From assembly GCF_000687475.1 (NCBI RefSeq), contig NC_057318.1, positions 1,488,001 to 1,552,000 on the forward strand: DNA of 64,000 nucleotides. The letters run 5' to 3'. Positions 58,809 to 64,000 of the stretch are shown here, one piece after another. The position numbers and the translations under genes are program-made. The notes beneath the pieces were generated by a model. It saw nothing but the letters and a program-made list of their open reading frames with translations. It made no database searches and was not told the origin of the DNA. Numbering within the stretch: position 1 is the first letter of the stretch; each line of letters opens with the position of its first letter. The stretch is from Ustilaginoidea virens (taxonomy: Eukaryota; Ascomycota; Sordariomycetes; Hypocreales; Clavicipitaceae).

Positions 58809-59316
58809 CTACTGGCGAGGCTTCTCCTTCTTCTCCTTCCAAAGAGACATGAGGCTCACGCCCGAAACCTTGACGACTTTGAACCGAACGCCTGGAATAT
58901 CCCCCTTTGCCCGACCTTTGCGTCCGAATCCGGCTAGGAGAACCTCGTCATTCTCGTCGACAAAGTTCAGACAGCCGTCATGTGGCACTGATGAAATAGT
59001 TCAGCCCCCTCCCTTCGTTCCTGGGCAGCCATCTTTCCGCACATGGGAGTGACTTACCAAACGCAGTTACCTTTTTGCCGTTCTTGATGAGCTGCACCCG
59101 CACGCACTTCCGAATAGCTGAATTGGGCTGCTTGGCTTCGACGCCGACCTTTTCTAGCACGATGCCTTTTGCGTGCGACGAGCCTTTAAAGGGGGACGAC
59201 CGAAAGGTGCTTCCGAGAGTGCGCTTCCGCCAGCTGAGGTCGGCCCATAGCCGATCCTTCTTGTTCACTCTGAGTTTGCGCGCCGCGTTGATTCCGCGAG
59301 GGGTGCCTCCCGCCAT
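58809..59316 (-). CDS. Small-subunit ribosomal protein S23 (uS12), divergent copy
   Basis: Two exons on the minus strand: 59316-59058 and 58987-58809, giving 145 residues, the exact family length. The core matches eukaryotic uS12 ([60 protein letters not shown]), which lies at the decoding centre of the 40S subunit and helps control accuracy. The Pro of KQPNSA, the one hydroxylated in yeast and animals, is present. Odd features: it starts [14 protein letters not shown] where fungal S23 usually starts MGKGKPRG; residues about 17-45 differ strongly; [11 protein letters not shown] replaces SPFGGSSHAKG; VPHDG replaces VPNDG. It may be a second, specialised copy. The intron acceptor reads ATCAG. 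Confidence 0.93.
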
Positions 59317-60462
59317 CGTTCAAGTTTCGCAAAATCTTTCTGGTGAGAAAAGGGTAGTATGGAGCAGAGGCGGTTGGTGGAGTTGTGAGAGGGATAATAG
59401 GATCCTTGGGCTGCTCTGCTTACGAAAGAGCGCAAAGATCTGCTGCGCTTTGCGGCCGGATGTTGGATCTCAGCAGGGTCCTTTTTGCTGTGCGCTTGCT
59501 TCCTGTACGGGGAGCCGAGTTACTGTTTGGCGGTACTGTATACACGGACCGTGTGAGCTTCTACCAGTGCTTCGCAGTGGCGGTACGTCGGCTCCCGGGA
59601 TTCGACCGTCGACTATCAGGTAGCGTTGGGTGTGTCGGGCGTTGATACCGTCGTACGAACAGCCCAAGGTATGTATTGGCCGGGATGAAGGGCGACCGAC
59701 TCGAAGCAGGCGCGGCGTCTGTGTCTTGGGGTCCCGTGCCCTGCTCAGTCTGCGCATTGCGGGTGATTTATCCCTCGTGAATGTAGATTTCTTGAGACGG
59801 CCGGAAATAAACAGCCATGGCGACAGGAGACCATAGGGGACCATAGGTCGGCCGGGATGCTATGTCGAAAGAGGGCCACAGCCGCACTGTCGCCAACGTG
59901 TTCCCGTGAACCCATCGCTGCCTTGTTTCTTTCTGATGCAGGGAGTACTCTGTGTAAATCCGACTTGACGGAGCAACCAAACATGCCGACCTGGATATAA
60001 AACCACCAAAATGCCCACACCCTCCGGACCGCCACATTACCACGGCCTCATCTCAGTTTCCCCTTACGACCAAGCTCTTGCCATCACCCGTCACGGAGCG
60101 TGAGGTTGAGGTATGGTGATGCTCTGTCTGGCTGGCTCTTGGAGGTGAGGGCCTGGCCGGGAAGCCAATGTTGGGCCTTTCCATCTTCACATGGCAGCAG
60201 AGCGTGAGCTTGAGCGGGTTCGTGTTTGTGCTGTAAAATTGTTGATGGGTCATTTCCAGTGAGTAGAGAATGCATGACACACGTTGGTAGGGATGCGCCT
60301 CCTCTGGAATTCGTATTTTTTTTTTTTTTTTGCGCAATTGACACGTCAAGCCCTCTGTAGCCATGAAATCCAACTCGGAAGGAAAAGGGGATCGAGAATG
60401 ACTTTTCACGTGTACTTGCGCACTGTCAAATATAGTGTATTGTGAGACACTCGTTTTCAACA
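59317..60462. other. Upstream region of S23 and tRNA-Gly
   Basis: This should hold the S23 promoter next to 59316. No gene is seen. The opposite-strand frame at 59075-59623 overlaps S23 and is a shadow. A T-run lies near 60317-60331. Confidence 0.5.
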
Positions 60463-60534
60463 GCGTGAATAGTGTAGCGGTTAGCATGCATGCTTCCCAA
60501 GCATGCGACCCGGGTTCGAGTCCCGGTTCACGCA
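60463..60534 (+). tRNA. tRNA-Gly(CCC)
   Basis: Seventy-two bases fold as a tRNA without intron. The acceptor stem pairs gcgtgaa with ttcacgc and the discriminator is A. The anticodon arm gcatgcttcccaagcatgc places CCC in the loop, so it reads GGG glycine codons. The T arm is ccgggttcgagtcccgg, with a good B box (ggttcgagtcc). CCA is not encoded, as usual in eukaryotes. T-rich sequence follows about 25 bases later. Confidence 0.96.
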
Positions 60535-61066
60535 TGAAAAAGTAGATTGAAGTTGTTATCATCATTTTTTTTTATCTGCGGTACAGATGAACGGTCTGCT
60601 GCGCAGCATTACCTGCGACATTTCATTTTTCATTTTTATTTCCCTTTTCATTGTTCAAGCATGCCATTGGACACATTTGCTCCATCTCATATTGTCATGT
60701 GCATAGAACGAGGAGCTATAGCCATGGAAGTTTCAATTTCAACGCCTGGTCATATGCTCGGAGCTGTATCGACTACAACTTCACCGCAGGCTGCAAGCGC
60801 CGTGCAATGCAAACTGCCAATGCTTGTTGGAGTACCCAAAACATGCGAATTACATATCCTACTGTACAATGACGGTATGATAATCTACCTGTATACTCTC
60901 TTTATAACAGTAAGAGCCCCCAGACGCCGGATTCTAGCCATTCACGTTGCGCACTTTTACATCCGCTGAAGACACTCCTTATGCCTGGTGAACTTTCTCC
61001 CTTTCCTGGATTTTTTTTTGTTGTGCGTTTCCCTGAGCCCGCCCACATGCTTGCCGGCCTGTGTCT
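60535..61066. other. Intergenic region between tRNA-Gly and POM34
   Basis: A 140-codon plus-strand frame covers much of it (60547-60969) but resembles nothing I know and starts in T-rich sequence. I treat it as non-coding, including the POM34 3' UTR. Confidence 0.45.
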
Positions 61067-61926
61067 TCATCTCAGAGATCCCATGCTTCCAGAGGGCCGC
61101 CTCCCTTTTTCGTAGAGCCACTTGCTGTTCAACCCGACGCTGGTTCGCTTGCCTCCAGATGGGCTGGGGGTCCCTGGGGGTTCCGAAAACAGGCTGGCCG
61201 AGGTGCTCTGGCCGAAAGTACTCGGCGACCCGAATGAGGAGCGTCGTCCATTACCAAGTGCGCTGAAGCTACTCCTTGGCAACAAGGGGCTACCGACAGG
61301 AGAGTATTGAGATCCAGAGGCTCCACAGGATCCTTGGATGACCGGGCTGCCCCGACCCGACAGTGGCGAGCTGGCATAACTTGCTCTGCTCCCTACAGAG
61401 CCTGCGATGGAAGGTGTCCGCGAGTATCTTGGAGGAGTGCTAAAATTTGCGTCAGGCAGTGGAGGGGCCGAAGAGGGTCCAAGTCCCAGGAGCCGTCTTT
61501 GGGCAGAGGTCAAGGGGATGTCGGAGAGGTCGTCGTTGGCGCGAACGAGCGGTAGGCAAGCCAAGCCAATCTGGACAAACGGAACGAGCTGAAATGCAAA
61601 CCACAGCCAGCCGAGATAAGTTCGAAAAGTGATCGAAACGCTGCACATCACCTCCTTAGTCTCAGGCACCGACGCGCCGACCGGCGGGGCCGCAAGAAAG
61701 TGGCAACCTACATTTGAGGATTAACCTTGAGCTTCGCAATCAATCCAACGATCCACAAGATGAGGAGGGCAATGACATTATAAGCTATCTGGCGAACGTT
61801 TTTCTCGGCAAAACTCGTGGCGTTCTGTCTCCTAGTTATTTCGTCCAGTCGAGGATGTCTCCAGGTACCGGGGCTGTCCGTGCCGGGGGCGGCCTTGGTT
61901 GGCGTCGACTGGACGGGAGTGGACAT
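61067..61926 (-). CDS. Nuclear pore membrane protein POM34
   Basis: Two exons on the minus strand: 61926-61712 and 61640-61067, giving 262 residues. The POM34 domain is clear: TWRHPRLDEITRRQNATSF, then two membrane segments (IAYNVIALLILWIVGLIAKL and LGWLWFAFQLVPFVQIGLA), then LSDIPLTSAQRRLLGLGPSS. Pom34 anchors the nuclear pore in the pore membrane with Pom152 and Ndc1. The C-terminal half is rich in Ser, Gly and Pro with few conserved parts. The donor is GTAGGT and the acceptor GTGCAG; the split codon gives Ile. The start chosen reads MSTPVQSTP; an in-frame ATG 15 bases upstream (61941) would add MLFSV. Confidence 0.92.
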
Positions 61927-63010
61927 GACGGAAAAGAGCATTTGTCGAAGAACAAGGCCGTCGCTTTTTTGCTCTAGAGTGTTGACAGACTGTGAGGAGC
62001 TATTGCTGTTAGAGAAGGGGCTCGGTGAGTAGATGCAAACATGGCGGACAGCAAAGCTTCGCTCGGCTAACCTGGAACGCGTCAACCGCCGCGGCTCAGA
62101 CACGGGGGGGTTGGCGTTTGAGAAGAGGGTTTAACGGTGCTGCTGGTGGTAATTGCCATTCGTATGCTGCTATGTTAGTAGACGCGGCTGCGCTGCGCTG
62201 CGTGCGTGCCTGCTTGGCCGTGGTGGCCAGTAACCCCAAGTTGCTTTGCTCGGCGATCAGGTCAGGGTTGATGGTGATGCTGGGGGGGGGGATCCATGCA
62301 TATCTACATATCATGTCAATACACCGTACATACAGGGTAGGTGCCTACAGGTAGGTACATTAGGTTAGGTAGGAACTCCGTGCCTAGGTAAGGTACCTAA
62401 CATCAAAAACCCATCTGTCTGGCCTGGCGGTCGCGCCGTCGCAGGCGGTGGACGGCGGACTGGGCGACGAAAAGTGGTGCGCGCAGAGCTTACACCAGTC
62501 AAATCACCAAAACGTTATGGGTCCAGACCACCATGACCTTCTGACAACTGCCAGATGTCGGGCCATCCTTACTTGCACGCCTTGCCAACTGGTGCGGCTG
62601 GCAGACTCGTCCTCTGCGACGGCAGGCACAACCCAGAGGTGTGTGTGTGCGTGCATGTGCCCAAGGCCTCGCCTCGCTCAACGACCTCTCCTCTCGCATG
62701 ATACAATCTCGCTCTCACCACCCCGTCACCACGGATGTCCGCCCCCATTGCCGCTCCTTTATCCATCCATTCTCGCCTCATCTTCTTGAATCTACCAGAC
62801 CCGCGCTCGCTGCAGCAAAACTACCAGACGCTTATCCAGCACCTGCAAACCTTGTAATCATGCGACGCTGATCCTGGGTCGCATCCAGCGAAAACACCCT
62901 CCCCCAGCATCCTGACCTGCTTGTTTGCTTGCTTCACCACTCATCACCGCTCATCACTCACTGTCACTGTGTGCACGCCCCGCCTATTCCAACCGCCGAG
63001 GACTCCCAAC
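61927..63010. promoter_or_regulatory. Divergent intergenic region, POM34 and Ies1-like gene
   Basis: Two genes start in opposite directions 1.08 kb apart. A TACC/AGGT cluster lies at 62335-62400 and CT-rich sequence precedes the plus-strand gene (62660-62800, 62890-62990). Frames here have no recognisable domain. Confidence 0.5.
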
Positions 63011-64000
63011 ATGGCTGCTTCACCCAGTTCGGCCGCGGCTACGTCGGATATTGACCAGGCGAGCTCCCCCGTCGCCCTCGATGATAAATCAGTTGCCTCG
63101 CGCGGCGCCGGCTCGCCTGCTGGCAGCGACGACGAGGATACGCAAATGGCCGACGAGGCCGCCGAAGTGCGCGACAAACCGACCCGTGGGAGAGCAAGGG
63201 CGTCGATGAAGGGCGGCGAACCAGCACATCAGATTGGCAAAATTCGCCATTTGAAAAAGGAAGATGGCGAGCCTTTATGGAGAGAGGATATTCAGTACGA
63301 CCTTCTTCGCGCAATCTTTGACAACGAGCAAAAGGTCTTCACCAACTCGTACGACGCCAAACTGGGCAAGCAGTGCTTCGCCGATCTTTACATTGACACC
63401 ATGTCGCGAAGCAGCAAGACGAGCAAGGTCTTGCGAGATAAGCTGTTGAGTGACAGAGATGCTGCCAAGGGCATGGCCATGGTGTGTCTTTTGGTCAACG
63501 TCGGCCGCATGAATACGACGCTAAACTGTGAGTATCCCATGCCGCTCGGAGCCGAGTTGTGGCAACGATGTGTCGCCTACACCCATTGCTAACGGGGGAC
63601 CGGCATCCAAGTCTTTCCCGAAATGAGGGCTCAGCTGCGAACCTACCACGCGATCCCCTCGTTGCAGGCGCATCAAGATGCCCACGCATACAAGCAGTTG
63701 CAAGATGCTCCACGTCTCAAGTCCATCTTGAAGGGCGGTGCTGAAGACCGGGAGGAACCAAACTCTCTCGAGAAAATCAAGAGAGCTAATGTACCACGGA
63801 CAAATCCAGTCAACCTCATCTTTTCCATGTGTCATTCGGCGCAAAAGGTTGCCGAGCTGCATTTCCCCGACGGGCAGGAATTCCACGACCTCATCATGAA
63901 GACGCAATTCACCAGCACATCCCGAGCCATGGCGTTTCTGTGGCTTATGTGGTTTTACCTGGAATCCGACTTCACCGAGGAAGGCTGCGAGGAGAATCCC
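63011..64000 (+). CDS. INO80 complex subunit Ies1-like, 5' part
   Basis: Exon 1 (63011-63527) and exon 2 (63612 to the window end) give 302 residues before the sequence stops at EENP; the rest lies outside. After an acidic, Ser-rich N-terminus (about residues 1-75) a highly conserved block follows: IGKIRHLKKEDGEPLWREDI, NEQKVFTNSYDAKLGKQ, ADLYIDTMSRSSKTSKVLRD, then across the intron NTTLNFFPEMRAQLRTYHAI. This matches fungal Ino eighty subunit 1, a component of the nuclear INO80 remodeller that slides and edits nucleosomes. The intron (63528-63611) has GTGAGT, branch GCTAACG and acceptor CCAAG. No break is seen in the visible part. Confidence 0.9.

Noticed and set aside
59075..59623. 182-codon plus-strand frame
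   Set aside because: It is antisense to S23 exon 1 and its promoter.
60547..60969. 140-codon plus-strand frame after the tRNA
   Set aside because: No family resemblance and it starts in T-rich sequence; not enough to call a gene.

Overview
The window comes from a filamentous ascomycete, most likely a Sordariomycete of the order Hypocreales. Genes carry short spliceosomal introns (about 65-260 nt) with GTRAGT-type donors and CTAAC/CTAAT-type branch sites. Recognised products are fungal (POM34, an Ecl1-type zinc protein, a Ste5/Far1-like scaffold, a hybrid histidine kinase). The repeats look as if point mutation has inactivated them, with abundant TpA and only transition differences between LTRs, which is the signature of RIP. 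Intergenic DNA is full of TACCTA/TAGGTA motifs. The order is an inference; no marker here proves the species.

Layout. Positions 1-12646 form a retrotransposon nest. A 7508-bp Ty1/copia element (2009-9516, minus strand, 715-bp LTRs, 5-bp target duplication ccttt) sits inside a degraded Ty3/gypsy element (122-2008 and 9517-about 12646, minus strand). Another copy of the copia LTR end lies at 1-121. 12647-15646 is gene-poor. Two 776-bp non-autonomous inverted-repeat elements lie at 15647-16422 and 42304-43079, each flanked by a 10-bp duplication. The first gene block (17633-38125) holds a RING-PH-VWA scaffold (+), cct8 (-), a Nhp10-like HMG protein (+), a DUF155/Rmd1-Rmd8 family protein (-), a DRS2-type flippase (+) and an Ecl1-type zinc protein (-). 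From about 38.1 to 49.6 kb the DNA is poor in recognisable genes and rich in simple repeats. The second block (49619-64000) holds a zinc-dependent butanediol/sorbitol-type dehydrogenase (-), a hybrid histidine kinase (+), a divergent uS12/S23 ribosomal protein (-), tRNA-Gly(CCC), POM34 (-) and the 5' part of an INO80 subunit Ies1-like gene (+), cut by the window end.

How they work together. Most genes are housekeeping: protein folding (CCT), membrane asymmetry (flippase), nuclear pore (POM34), chromatin remodelling (two candidate INO80 subunits), translation (S23, tRNA). Three act in signalling or stress (scaffold, histidine kinase, Ecl1-like). They do not form a biosynthetic cluster. The points most worth checking are the repeated 776-bp element, the divergent S23 copy, a GC-AG intron in cct8, the three-exon zinc site of the Ecl1-like gene, and in-frame alternative acceptors in the scaffold gene.
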